Of a DNA stretch of 64,000 nucleotides, positions 1 to 7,825 are shown one piece after another (within the stretch, counting starts at the first letter, position 1; each line of letters opens with the position of its first letter). The notes below the pieces were generated by a model. It made no database searches. It was not told the DNA's origin and saw nothing but the letters and a program-made list of their open reading frames with translations. Both the position numbers and the translations under genes were made by a program. Origin of the DNA: JALYNX01 sp963746905 (GTDB taxonomy: Bacteria > Actinomycetota > Acidimicrobiia > Spongiisociales > ZC4RG35); assembly GCA_963746905.1 (NCBI GenBank), contig CAVVCY010000002.1, positions 248,001 to 312,000 on the forward strand, in the 5' to 3' direction.

Positions 1-541
1 GATCCGACGGCGAGTTGGCCTCGTCTTCCAGGATCCGGACGACCAGTTGTTCATGCCGACCGTCCGCGAGGACGTCGAATTCGGGCCCAGGAACCTCGGC
101 CTGACCGGACCCGAGTTGAATCAACGCGTCGACGACGCCTTGGCCTCTCTGGAAGTTGCGGATCTGGCCGACCGGGCTCCCAACCACCTCTCGTTCGGCC
201 AGAAGCGAAGAGTCTCGATGGCAGGCGTGATGGCGATGGAGCCCGAGATCCTGGTTCTGGACGAACCGACATCCAATCTCGACCCAGCCAGTCGTCAGGA
301 CTTGACCCGCGCCTTGCTCGGCCTCGACATCACCCAGCTCATAGTCACCCACGACCTTCTCTATGCACTGGAGGTGTGCCCGCGATCGGTGATCATCGAC
401 GCGGGGAGGATCGTCGCCGATGGCGAGACCAGGGACATCCTCGCAAACGGCGAGCTCCTGGCCGCGCATCGGCTCGCCTTGCCCGCCGCCCTTCACCTGT
501 TGACGGGCTCCCGAGACGCCCCAGGCCCAAAGATCAATTGA
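1..541 (+). CDS. ECF/cobalt-type ABC transporter ATP-binding protein, 5' truncated
   Basis: This is the C-terminal part (about 179 residues visible) of an ABC ATPase of the CbiO/EcfA type, which energises uptake of metals or vitamins. The reading frame is open from the first bases of the window, so the Walker A part lies outside. Visible motifs are the Q-loop (VFQDPDDQLF), the signature LSFGQ, Walker B (ILVLDEPT) with a D-loop, and the switch histidine in IVTHD. The DPDDQLF stretch after the Q-loop is typical of energy-coupling-factor ATPases. The signature has F where LSGGQ is usual. The partner permease is not in the window, so the substrate cannot be told. Its 3' end overlaps the end of a convergent small gene by eight bases. 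Confidence 0.85.
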   Translation, partial: IRRRVGLVFQDPDDQLFMPTVREDVEFGPRNLGLTGPELNQRVDDALASLEVADLADRAPNHLSFGQKRRVSMAGVMAMEPEILVLDEPTSNLDPASRQDLTRALLGLDITQLIVTHDLLYALEVCPRSVIIDAGRIVADGETRDILANGELLAAHRLALPAALHLLTGSRDAPGPKIN

Positions 542-659
542 TCTTGTGGGTCTGACTGTTGGCGGCGGCCTTCTTGTCTCGCTTGGCCTGACGCTTCTGC
601 TTCAGATCCTTCGATGCGACCTTCTTGGTGGTCTTCATGCCTTTGTCTTTGCTTGCCAT
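534..659 (-). CDS. Small lysine-rich basic protein (41 aa)
   Basis: A short frame starts with ATG at 659 behind a GAGG ribosome site and stops with TGA at 534. It encodes 41 residues, about a third of them lysine or arginine, with a core reading like SKDLKQKRQAKRDKK. There is no membrane segment or cysteine. Short basic proteins of this composition are annotated as hypothetical in several actinobacteria, from memory. The function is unknown; binding to nucleic acid or ribosomes would fit the charge but is only a guess. It is convergent with the ABC ATPase, overlapping by eight bases, and lies downstream of priA on the same strand with a 77-base gap, so it could be transcribed from the priA operon or on its own. 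Confidence 0.55.
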   Translation of the reverse strand: MASKDKGMKTTKKVASKDLKQKRQAKRDKKAAANSQTHKIN

Positions 660-736
660 GGGTGCCTCACGCTCGGAGAATCGAGCCCCCATTCTGACAG
701 GCTGCTCGCCCCAGTTTCGGGCGAATACCCGAATCT

Positions 737-2515
737 TCAGAGATCGATGGGATCAGCGTCGATCCGGACGGCCCAGCCCCGCTCCCGCCAGGCCTGCACC
801 AGAGGGCGGAGTTCGACTCGAACCCGACCCAGCGCACCCTGGAGCAGCCAGCGACTCCGCTCGCTGACCGTTGCCGGCCCCAATACCGTCGCCGCACCCA
901 GGGACCGGATCTCCTCGTCGGCATCACCAACCGAGCCCTCTCCCCGCAATTCGAGGGCAATCATCTCCGATGCCGGAGGCAAGCCTGCCTGCACCCGCTC
1001 TGACAGCACCGTTTCGAGGTAAGGGATTGGATCCCCTCTCCGCAAAGCCGTCATCAACGGCGAATCGGGAAGCGAGGTCTGGACCATCATCCGTCGCCCG
1101 GTTCCCGCCTCGAGTTTGTTGGCGAGCCGAGCCATCACCCGGAGCGCCTCCTCCCCCGCTCGATAGTTGTGTCCGAGCATGAGTGAATCCGAATCAGCGG
1201 CTACCACCAACCCGACCGGCTGGAGTCCCGAGAGATCCCGCTCGGTGCCCACCGCGATTGGCGGGTCAGTGGAGAGGATGTCGGATGCCCCATGCCCGAG
1301 ACGACGATTTATCTCCGCTGACAAACGCTCAGGCACCGACCCCATCTCCTCGAAGCTGGTGGAGCCACAGTTGGGGCATTTCCCGGCCGGCGCACCACAT
1401 CGCCGGCAAACTTCGACCCGGCCCAGACGCGATCCACATTGCTCGCAACTGCGAACTCTTCGGCATTGGGTGCATCGCATCGAGGAGTCGCTGGCCCGAA
1501 TATGGGTGAACACGAAGGCGCGGTGCCCGGCCGATGCGGTCGCCCGCAAAGCGGCGATGACCCGCTCCGACAAGAATCCCGAGCCTGGAGCGTCCTCTCT
1601 ACGGTCGACGATCTCGATCAACGGCCAGGGCCGGGTTGGGCCCTTAACCACCTCTGAGCCGGCGGCGATAACCTCCAGGGAAGGTGTTGGGCCCATGAAT
1701 ACCATGCCAAAGCCCTCTACCCGCGACCTGGTGGTCATCATCTCGCGAACGTGGATGGTTGGGGTTTGCCGGTCCTTCATGGCACGCCGCCCTTCCTCGA
1801 GCACGACTACCAGAGCCAGGTCAGCGACCATCCAGGTCGAGACCCGAGGCGTCCCTATGACCAGACGACCGCCGCCTTGCGCCGCCTGCCAGGCCGACGT
1901 CAACTCGTTGGCCGCCTCGCCGGCCACGGCCACCACCCTGTCTCCGAAGACCGCCGCTGCCGGCTCAACCAGATCCTCGACTTCCTGTGCTGTCCCGGCC
2001 ACCACCACGGCCGACTTCCCGGCCGCTACCACCGGTGCCAGAGACCCGAGCCAGTCAGCAGACCGGGAGCCGACGACTATGGCGCTGATCGGTCGGCGAG
2101 CCCCCACGGCAGCAGCGGCGGCGGCATCGCGGAGAGGATGGCTGGACGGCTGCTCAACGACTGCTGAATCGAGATTGGCTTCGTCGGACTTGGGGAGATT
2201 GGGGGGAGCCGAACGATCGAGAAGGACGGAGACCGGGGCCACGTAGTGGATTGCGGCCCATTCCAGGCTCTTCAATAGCACTGAGTCGAACACCGGTCTC
2301 GCACCCGAGACCGAAGCGAGGTCTTTGAGCTTGTCGTCTCTCGTCGGGGACACCTCAACCACATAGCCGCGGACTTTGCGCCCGCCCAGGGGGGCCCGAA
2401 CTATCGACCCGACGTGGATCAGACCATCGAGATGGGATGGGATGGAGTACCAAAAACCTTTGTCGACGGCGAAGGTCGGGATGTTGGGGACAACCCGGGC
2501 CGCAGGTCGACTCAG
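737..2515 (-). CDS. priA: Primosomal protein N' (PriA), helicase-degenerate actinobacterial form
   Basis: PriA recognises stalled forks and directs replication restart. About 592 residues are visible from the proposed start. The N-terminal 3'-DNA-binding domain is recognisable (ARVVPNIPTFAVDKGF, then RAPLGGRKVRGYVVEVS), followed by a helicase-like region and four zinc-binding CxxC pairs (CTQC, CEQC, CRRC, CPNC). No Walker A motif is present, and the Walker B position reads VLEEGRRA instead of DEEH, as in other actinobacterial PriA proteins, so it probably acts without helicase activity. No ATG, GTG or TTG precedes the conserved N-terminus. The only plausible start is CTG at 2515, which forms a CTGA overlap with the metK stop. 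A GTG at 2362 would remove the conserved first 50 residues. Confidence 0.85.
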   Translation of the reverse strand: MSRPAARVVPNIPTFAVDKGFWYSIPSHLDGLIHVGSIVRAPLGGRKVRGYVVEVSPTRDDKLKDLASVSGARPVFDSVLLKSLEWAAIHYVAPVSVLLDRSAPPNLPKSDEANLDSAVVEQPSSHPLRDAAAAAAVGARRPISAIVVGSRSADWLGSLAPVVAAGKSAVVVAGTAQEVEDLVEPAAAVFGDRVVAVAGEAANELTSAWQAAQGGGRLVIGTPRVSTWMVADLALVVVLEEGRRAMKDRQTPTIHVREMMTTRSRVEGFGMVFMGPTPSLEVIAAGSEVVKGPTRPWPLIEIVDRREDAPGSGFLSERVIAALRATASAGHRAFVFTHIRASDSSMRCTQCRRVRSCEQCGSRLGRVEVCRRCGAPAGKCPNCGSTSFEEMGSVPERLSAEINRRLGHGASDILSTDPPIAVGTERDLSGLQPVGLVVAADSDSLMLGHNYRAGEEALRVMARLANKLEAGTGRRMMVQTSLPDSPLMTALRRGDPIPYLETVLSERVQAGLPPASEMIALELRGEGSVGDADEEIRSLGAATVLGPATVSERSRWLLQGALGRVRVELRPLVQAWRERGWAVRIDADPIDL

Positions 2516-3651
2516 AGACCGGCCGCCGCTTTGATCTCCTCGACCCGGTCGAGACGTTCCCAGGAAAAGCCAGGCCGCCCGAAATGGCCATATGCCGCGG
2601 TTTGGGCGAAAACCGGCTTGGTGAGCTCGAGTTGGGAGATGATCGAAGCGGGGCGGAAGTCGAACACTTCGTCAACCACCCGCGAGATCGTCTCCGGGGA
2701 CAACTTCTCGGTGCCGAAGGCCTCAACGTGAATGGAGAATGGCTCAGGGCGCCCGATGGCATATGAGAGCTGGATCTCGAGCTTGTTGGCCACTCCTGCC
2801 GCAACCAGGTTCTTCGCCGCCCACCGCGCCGCGTAGGCAGCGGATCGATCGACCTTGGTCGAGTCCTTGCCGGAGAAGGCGCCTCCGCCGTGTCGGGCAT
2901 AGCCCCCGTAGGTGTCGACGATGATCTTGCGCCCCGTCAATCCGGTATCGGCTACCGGGCCACCTATTTCGAACCGTCCGGAGGGATTAAAGATGAATTC
3001 CAATTCTGAGGTGAGCATCTCTTCAGAGACCACGGCTGCCACCACGGCGTTGAAGACCTCTTCGGCCATCTCGTCCTGATCCTTGTCCGGAGCATGGTGA
3101 GCAGAGATAAGGACCTTCTCCACGGCGACCGGGCGGGCGCCTTCGTAGCGAACCATGACCTGGGTCTTCCCATCAGGCCGTAGATAGTCGAGCTTTCCGC
3201 TCCTTCTCACCTCAGAAAGACGCTCGGCGAGGCGATGGGCCAGCTGAATGGGGAGCGGCATCAACTCCTCGGTTTCGTCGACAGCAAAGCCGAACATCAG
3301 CCCTTGATCGCCGGCGCCCAGGTCGCGGTCGACACCAGCCGCGATGTCAGCGCTCTGCGCATGGACCCGGTTCTGGACTTCGAGGCTGTGTGACGAGAAA
3401 TCGGGGTCGAAGCCGTCGTAGCCGATGCGGGCCACGGTGTCCCGCACGATTCCCTCCACGTCGAGGGGCACTCCCGCGGTGATCTCCCCGCCGACCACGG
3501 CGAGTCGGGTGGTGACGAACGTCTCGCAGGCCACTCTGGCTCCGGGGGTGATCGCCAGCGCCGCGTCGAGCACGCTGTCCGAGATGGCGTCTGCCACCTT
3601 GTCTGGATGACCCTCGGTCACCGATTCCGATGTGAAATACCAGCGCCTCAT
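2512..3651 (-). CDS. metK: S-adenosylmethionine synthase
   Basis: MetK makes S-adenosylmethionine from methionine and ATP, the main methyl donor of the cell, in the cytoplasm. The 379-residue product is close to full family length (about 380-400). It has the N-terminal GHPDK motif (residues 14-18), the GAGDQGLMFGFA signature (from about 112), and the glycine-rich GGGAFSGKDSTKVDRS signature (about 255) that holds the triphosphate and K+/Mg2+ ions. The ATG at 3651 starts the typical RRWYFTSESVTEGHPDK sequence. It lies 12 bases after coaBC and its TGA overlaps the proposed CTG start of priA, so it sits within the coaBC-metK-priA operon. I see no SAM riboswitch upstream; the space is too short. 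Confidence 0.97.
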   Translation of the reverse strand: MRRWYFTSESVTEGHPDKVADAISDSVLDAALAITPGARVACETFVTTRLAVVGGEITAGVPLDVEGIVRDTVARIGYDGFDPDFSSHSLEVQNRVHAQSADIAAGVDRDLGAGDQGLMFGFAVDETEELMPLPIQLAHRLAERLSEVRRSGKLDYLRPDGKTQVMVRYEGARPVAVEKVLISAHHAPDKDQDEMAEEVFNAVVAAVVSEEMLTSELEFIFNPSGRFEIGGPVADTGLTGRKIIVDTYGGYARHGGGAFSGKDSTKVDRSAAYAARWAAKNLVAAGVANKLEIQLSYAIGRPEPFSIHVEAFGTEKLSPETISRVVDEVFDFRPASIISQLELTKPVFAQTAAYGHFGRPGFSWERLDRVEEIKAAAGL

Positions 3652-3663
3652 GGAGGAGCGAGG

Positions 3664-4842
3664 TTAATCCTCTCCGGGTACTTCTTCACCAATCCGGTCC
3701 CAGAGTCGCTCGGCAACCTGGCGCTTCGACTGCAGAGGCCAGTCCTCGGTGCTCCCGTCACGCCCGATGATGACCACACGATTGGTGTCGGTCCCGAATC
3801 CCGATCCCGGTTCGGACACATCGTTGTAGACCAGCAGGTCGACCGCCTTGCGTCTGGCCTTCTCCACGGCGCGCTCGACCCCGCCGGTTTCGGCAGCGAA
3901 TCCGACGACGAATGGCCGGTCGGTACGCGCCACTACTGACGCCAGGATGTCCGGAGTTGCCGCTAATTCAATCGAGTCGAGGCCTTCGGATCTGGCGATC
4001 TTTGACTCTTTGCTCGACGCCGGTTTGAAGTCGGCGACAGCCGCGGCCATGACAGCGATCTCGGGATGAACCCCGCCGACTGCCTCCAGCATCTCGTCGG
4101 CGGTGTCGACTCGAACTACCTTCACCGAGTGGTCGACCGGAAGGTCCGACGTCGTCACCAGCGTCACGTCATAACCGCGACGCGCTGCCTCGTCGGCGAC
4201 GGCGTGCCCCATCTTCCCCGAAGATCGGTTGCCTATGAAGCGCACCGGATCCACGGGCTCACGGGTGCCGCCGGCCGTGACCAGGACCGAGCGGCCCCGG
4301 CCCTCGCCTCCGAGTATGACGTTGGCGACTTCGACGATCTCGTCCGGCTCCGAAACCCGTCCCACGCCGACATCTCCCCCGGCCAGAGGACCGGTCTCGG
4401 GCCCGACCATGTGATAGCCGTCGCCCTGGAGGATCTCTATGTTGCGCCGGGTGGCTGGGTGCTCCCACATTTCGGTGTGCATGGCTGGAGCGAGCAAGAC
4501 AGGTGCATTAGTGGCGAGCACGGTGGCTCCAACAGCGTCGGAGGAGATCCCGGAAGCAATGCGACCGAGTGTCGCCGCGGTGGCCGGGGCGACTATGACC
4601 AGATCGGCCCAGCGCCCGAGCTCTGTGTGAGGCGACACCAGATCGCTGTCGAACAGGCTGACCACAGGCGGGAAACCGGTAATCGCAGCGAAGGTCTTTG
4701 GGCCGATGAACTCACCGGCCGACTCGGACATCACCACCCGGACCTCGGCGCCGGCCTCGATCAGCCTGCGAGCGAGGTAAGCGGACTTGTAGGCGGCGAC
4801 TCCCCCGGTCACACAGAGGACGACCCGCCGTCCGTGGAGCAT
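3664..4842 (-). CDS. coaBC: Bifunctional phosphopantothenoylcysteine decarboxylase / phosphopantothenate-cysteine ligase
   Basis: CoaBC performs two steps of coenzyme A synthesis: cysteine ligation to 4'-phosphopantothenate and flavin-dependent decarboxylation. The N-terminal CoaC half (residues 1-185) has the flavoprotein start VVLCVTGGVAAYKS, the APATAAT stretch and the substrate motif PAMHTEMW. The C-terminal CoaB half begins near VLVTAGGTREPVDPVRFIGNRSSGKMG, the nucleotide-binding signature. The position of the E. coli CoaC active-site cysteine reads LAGGDVG here, so the cysteine appears absent; related actinobacteria seem to share this. The ATG at 4842 follows the rpoZ stop by ten bases with GGGGAG as ribosome site. 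Length (392) is normal for the fused enzyme. Confidence 0.96.
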   Translation of the reverse strand: MLHGRRVVLCVTGGVAAYKSAYLARRLIEAGAEVRVVMSESAGEFIGPKTFAAITGFPPVVSLFDSDLVSPHTELGRWADLVIVAPATAATLGRIASGISSDAVGATVLATNAPVLLAPAMHTEMWEHPATRRNIEILQGDGYHMVGPETGPLAGGDVGVGRVSEPDEIVEVANVILGGEGRGRSVLVTAGGTREPVDPVRFIGNRSSGKMGHAVADEAARRGYDVTLVTTSDLPVDHSVKVVRVDTADEMLEAVGGVHPEIAVMAAAVADFKPASSKESKIARSEGLDSIELAATPDILASVVARTDRPFVVGFAAETGGVERAVEKARRKAVDLLVYNDVSEPGSGFGTDTNRVVIIGRDGSTEDWPLQSKRQVAERLWDRIGEEVPGED

Positions 4843-4852
4843 CGGCGCTCCC

Positions 4853-5074
4853 CTACTCCTCGACGATGTCGACGGAGACTTTGCCCTCTGCGATCTCTTC
4901 CATGGCGATGGTCAGGGGCTTGCGGGAAAGGGAATGCACCTGTGGTGGGACGAACTCTCCGTAGCCAACACCCAACTGATGGAAATAGCTGTTTATCTGC
5001 CGGGCGCGGCGAGCCGAGACCACAACCGTGGCGAACCGGTTGCCGATTTGATCGATGACTTGTTCGAGTTTCAT
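4853..5074 (-). CDS. rpoZ: RNA polymerase omega subunit
   Basis: Omega helps fold and hold the beta' subunit of RNA polymerase. The short 73-residue form starting at ATG 5074 reads MKLEQVIDQIGNRFATVVVS and carries the family motif ARRARQINSYF followed by GEFVPPQV. A longer frame continues upstream to 5173 but overlaps gmk and lacks conservation, whereas ATG 5074 has an AAGGA site just ahead. The gene sits 22 bases after gmk and ten before coaBC, the usual actinobacterial gmk-rpoZ-coaBC order, which strongly supports the call. Confidence 0.95.
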   Translation of the reverse strand: MKLEQVIDQIGNRFATVVVSARRARQINSYFHQLGVGYGEFVPPQVHSLSRKPLTIAMEEIAEGKVSVDIVEE

Positions 5075-5096
5075 GGGTCCTTCGAGGAGGGGGTAG

Positions 5097-5663
5097 CTAC
5101 AGGTTACCCGATGAAGAGCCCGTAATAAGCGCCTCGATCTCCGCAACGGCCCGATCGAGGTGATCGTTGACAACGATGTGGTCGAACAGACCCGGTGCCT
5201 CAGCTATCTCGATCTCCGCCACTTCCAATCGATCTTCGATGTCGGCAGCAGAAGTGTCACCGCGTCTGACCAGTCTCTTCTCCAACTCCTCGATCGATGG
5301 AGGGGAGATGAAAAACATGACAGCGTCAGGTCGTTTCTCCCGCACCTGGCGTGCTCCCTGGATCTCGATCTCGAGCAGAACGTCCCAGCCTGCCGCATTC
5401 GCCTCCGCCACAGGGGCTGAAGGAGTGCCGTAGAAGCGGTTGTTGTACTGGGCCCACTCCAGCAAGTCCCCGGCTTCGATCATTGCCTCGAAGTCCTTGC
5501 GACTGATGAAGGTGTAATGAACCCCGTGCCGTTCCCCGGGTCGGGGAAGACGGGTGGTCACGGATACCGAGAATTGGAGATCCAGCCTCTCCAGCAACTC
5601 GTTGACGATGCTCGATTTGCCCGAGCCCGAAGGGCCGGACACCACCAGGAGCCGCCCGCTCAC
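5097..5663 (-). CDS. gmk: Guanylate kinase
   Basis: Guanylate kinase converts GMP to GDP with ATP, feeding GTP and (p)ppGpp pools. The 188-residue protein has the P-loop GPSGSGKSS (residues 10-18), the GMP-binding segment SVTTRLPRPGERHGVHYTF, and the lid region (RRGDTSAADIEDRL). Length fits the family. The start is GTG at 5663, separated by one base from the mihF stop (TGA C GTG), so translation is probably coupled to mihF. The mihF-gmk-rpoZ order is conserved in actinobacteria. Confidence 0.96.
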   Translation of the reverse strand: MSGRLLVVSGPSGSGKSSIVNELLERLDLQFSVSVTTRLPRPGERHGVHYTFISRKDFEAMIEAGDLLEWAQYNNRFYGTPSAPVAEANAAGWDVLLEIEIQGARQVREKRPDAVMFFISPPSIEELEKRLVRRGDTSAADIEDRLEVAEIEIAEAPGLFDHIVVNDHLDRAVAEIEALITGSSSGNL

Positions 5664-5664
5664 G

Positions 5665-5976
5665 TCACGAGAACTCGGCTAGGAGGGCCTCTTTCTGCTT
5701 GTCACCCAGACCACGAAGCCGCCGATTGTCGGCTATGCCCAGCGTCTCCATCATCCGCTTGGCCTTGATCTTCCCGGTGCCAGGCATCGAGGCGATGACC
5801 CGCTCTACCTTGAGCCCGGCGAGAATGTCGTCGGTCTCGGCGCGCTCCACGAGCTCGGACAGCCGGAGCGACCCGGTCTTGAGGAGCTCTTTCACTTCCG
5901 CACGCGCCCGTCTCGCTTCTGCGGCCTTTACCAGCGCTGCTTTTCGCTGTTCGTCAGTCAATTGAGGTGGCTGCAT
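5665..5976 (-). CDS. mihF: Integration host factor, actinobacterial type (mIHF)
   Basis: mIHF is a small nucleoid protein, first known as the host factor for mycobacteriophage L5 integration, that bends DNA and is unrelated in fold to HU/IHF. The 103-residue form from ATG 5976 starts MQPPQLTDEQRKAALVKA and has the two characteristic parts: an N-terminal basic helix (EARRARAEVKELLK) and the helix-turn-helix/H2TH-like core with ERVIASMPGTGKIKAKRMME. ATG 5976 has a strong AGGAGAGGGA site; the frame extends twelve codons further upstream to 6012 without such a site. It heads the mihF-gmk-rpoZ-coaBC-metK-priA run. The repeat cluster at 6073-6232 lies just upstream. Confidence 0.93.
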   Translation of the reverse strand: MQPPQLTDEQRKAALVKAAEARRARAEVKELLKTGSLRLSELVERAETDDILAGLKVERVIASMPGTGKIKAKRMMETLGIADNRRLRGLGDKQKEALLAEFS

Positions 5977-6072
5977 TCCCTCTCCTGTCGGGGTCCCTGA
6001 CCATAGCCCCACGGGAGGAGGGCAAGTCGTCTAAAGCAGATCCTCTGCTCACGGCTCGACACCCTGGCGGCA

Positions 6073-6144
6073 CCCCCTCCCGGCTCCGCCGGCTCTCCCC
6101 CTCGCCTGCGGCGACCCCCCTCCCGGCTCCGCCGGCTCTCCCCC
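6073..6144. repeat. Two copies of a 29-bp GC-rich repeat
   Basis: An identical 29-base sequence (CCCCCTCCCGGCTCCGCCGG then CTCTCCCCC) occurs at 6073-6101 and 6116-6144, a 43-base period. Inside each copy CCGGC-TCC-GCCGG can fold into a short hairpin. The linker (CTCGCCTGCGGCGA) is itself partly palindromic. The block is non-coding, lying upstream of mihF and downstream of pyrF. A diverged relative is found at 43350-43386, so this appears to be part of a dispersed element. Confidence 0.8.
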
Positions 6145-6148
6145 CAAC

Positions 6149-6232
6149 GCTCACTTCGTTCACTGGGGGGAGAAATGCTCACTTCGTTCACTGGGGGGAG
6201 AAATGCTCACTCCGTTCACTGGGGGGAGAAAC
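6149..6232. repeat. Three tandem 28-bp units
   Basis: A 28-base unit (GCTCACTTCGTTCACTGGGG then GGAGAAAT) is repeated without spacers at 6149-6176, 6177-6204 and 6205-6232; the last copy differs at two positions. With the CCCCCC before it each unit can form a long stem (CTCCCCCC pairing with GGGGGGAG). The third unit overlaps the end of pyrF and encodes its last residues and stop on the minus strand. The same motif recurs at 43381-43418 and, shortened, at 43440-43471. Absence of unique spacers rules out a CRISPR array. Confidence 0.85.
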
Positions 6233-6911
6233 CCGCTTCGGCGGCGAGGTCTCGGGCAGCAGCGACCGGATCGGGAGCTCCGGTGATTGCCCGCCCGACC
6301 ACCACCATGTCGGCTCCTGCGGCCAGGGCTTCACCGATGGAAGCCACCCGCTTCTGGTCGTCCCGTGAAGCATCAGCCCCGCGGATCCCGGGGGTGACCA
6401 CCTGCAACGACGGCGCCTCATCCTTCGCTGCTCGAGCCTCGGCCACTGCGCACACGATGCCTTCCGCCCCTCCCTCGTAGGCGAGCCGCGTCATTGCCAC
6501 GACCTGGCTCTCGAGCCCGCGATCCACCCCGGTCTCCTCCAACTGGGCCTGGTCCAGCGAGGTGAGGACAGTCACCACCAGCACCCCCGCGTCACCCTCG
6601 CTGTCAGCCAAACCGGTGACCGCGGCCTCGATCATGGCGCGGCCTCCGGCGCCGTGAATGGTCACCCAGCGCGCACCTGCCCTCCCCAACTGCCGGGCGG
6701 CACCGCGCACGGTGTTCGGGATGTCATGAAGCTTGGCATCGGCGAAAACGGGAAGGCCGAGATCGCCGACCTTTCGAATGATTCCGGGGCCTTCGCCCGT
6801 GAGTAGCTCGAGACCCACTTTGAACCCACCAACCAAAGGGACAAGAGGGCTGGCCACGGTTAGAGCCTGGTCGCCAGTTGGGAAATCGAGAGCAACCAGG
6901 ATCGGATTCAC
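6216..6911 (-). CDS. pyrF: Orotidine 5'-phosphate decarboxylase
   Basis: PyrF makes UMP from OMP, the last step of de novo pyrimidine synthesis. The roughly 231-residue TIM barrel has the first-strand aspartate (ALDF), the catalytic motif DAKLHDIPNTV (Asp-Lys-Asp), the strand ending VTIHGAGG, and the phosphate-binding end VTPGIRG and VVGRAIT. It is the short bacterial subtype. Two GTG codons lie in tandem at 6914 and 6911; the second gives a GTGA overlap with the pyrD stop and is preferred. The last residues (GFSPQ) and the TGA stop come from the 28-bp repeat, so the natural C-terminus may have been replaced when the repeat arrived. Last gene of the pyr operon. Confidence 0.95.
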   Translation of the reverse strand: MNPILVALDFPTGDQALTVASPLVPLVGGFKVGLELLTGEGPGIIRKVGDLGLPVFADAKLHDIPNTVRGAARQLGRAGARWVTIHGAGGRAMIEAAVTGLADSEGDAGVLVVTVLTSLDQAQLEETGVDRGLESQVVAMTRLAYEGGAEGIVCAVAEARAAKDEAPSLQVVTPGIRGADASRDDQKRVASIGEALAAGADMVVVGRAITGAPDPVAAARDLAAEAGFSPQ

Positions 6912-7825
6912 CACGGTCTCATCGCTCCCACCAGCTCACCGACACCGGAGACACCCAAGCGCTTCAGCTCCCGCGACAGCTCGCGGAGGATTCGGGTACC
7001 GGCGCGGGGCTCGGAAAAATGAACCGTGCCCAGGCCGACCGCCGACGCACCGGTCAAGAGGTACTCGACGACGTCGCGCCCTGTCGTCACCCCGCCACAG
7101 CCGACAATCGGTGTACCGGGCAGTGCCCTCGCAACTTCGTACACGCATCGCAGGGAAAGTGGCTTCAGGCCGGGCCCGCTGTAGCCCCCGACACCGCCTG
7201 ACAACAGAGGTCGCCGATCGTCGACCGAGACCCCGAATCCGAGAGCGGTGTTGGTGAGAGTGAGGAAGGTCGCTCCCCCGTCGATGCAGGCCTCGGCGAC
7301 TGAAACGATCTGGTCGGCATTGGGCGACAGCTTGGCGCCGACGAGGACGTCACCGGAGCCAACCACAGCCTCGATGACTTCCCGGGAGCGGCCGGCATCC
7401 AGCGCGAACATGCGACCATCTTCCAGATTGGGACACGACAGGTTGACTTCGACCACCTCGATACCCGCCGTGACCAGGCCTTTTGCCACGAAGGCGAATT
7501 CTTCGGGGGTCGATCCAACCGCCGAGCCCCACACCGGCACCTGGAGGCGACCCAGGATCGGGCGCATGGCCTCGACCCAGCTCTCGATCCCCGGGTTCTG
7601 AATCCCGATGCCGTTGAGCATCCCCGGCCCACTCGGAGCCAGACGGGGCGCCGGTCGCCCCGGCCATGCGACGGGAGCGACTGATTTGGCCACGGCCGCG
7701 CCGTAGACCCCGACGTCCGCGACGTCCGCCCACTCCCACACCGAGCCCACGGTTCCCGAAGCAGCTATCAGGGGGGAGCGAAGCTGGATCGGGCCCAGGG
7801 TGGCGCTCAGACCGTCTGGTGCCAT
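6908..7825 (-). CDS. pyrD: Dihydroorotate dehydrogenase, class I
   Basis: This FMN enzyme oxidises dihydroorotate to orotate. The 305-residue protein has no N-terminal membrane helix and carries the class I motif NLSCPN with the catalytic cysteine, rather than the serine of quinone-linked class II enzymes. Other family marks are NGIGIQNPGIE, TLTNTALGF and the FMN-phosphate stretch GCGGVTTGRD. NAD-linked class IB enzymes need a PyrK electron-transfer subunit, which is not encoded next to it here. The ATG at 7825 overlaps the end of carB by 19 bases, and its TGA overlaps pyrF. It differs from the mycobacterial class II enzyme. Confidence 0.93.
   Translation of the reverse strand: MAPDGLSATLGPIQLRSPLIAASGTVGSVWEWADVADVGVYGAAVAKSVAPVAWPGRPAPRLAPSGPGMLNGIGIQNPGIESWVEAMRPILGRLQVPVWGSAVGSTPEEFAFVAKGLVTAGIEVVEVNLSCPNLEDGRMFALDAGRSREVIEAVVGSGDVLVGAKLSPNADQIVSVAEACIDGGATFLTLTNTALGFGVSVDDRRPLLSGGVGGYSGPGLKPLSLRCVYEVARALPGTPIVGCGGVTTGRDVVEYLLTGASAVGLGTVHFSEPRAGTRILRELSRELKRLGVSGVGELVGAMRPW

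Noticed and set aside
1167..2246. A 359-codon plus-strand frame opposite priA
   Set aside because: Low-complexity Arg/Thr/Ser composition and complete overlap with a well-supported gene.
3652..3663. Possible SAM riboswitch before metK
   Set aside because: Only 12 bases separate the coaBC stop from the metK start, too few for a riboswitch.
6149..6232. Possible CRISPR array (28-bp repeats)
   Set aside because: The units are tandem with no spacers, differ from each other slightly, and no cas gene is near.
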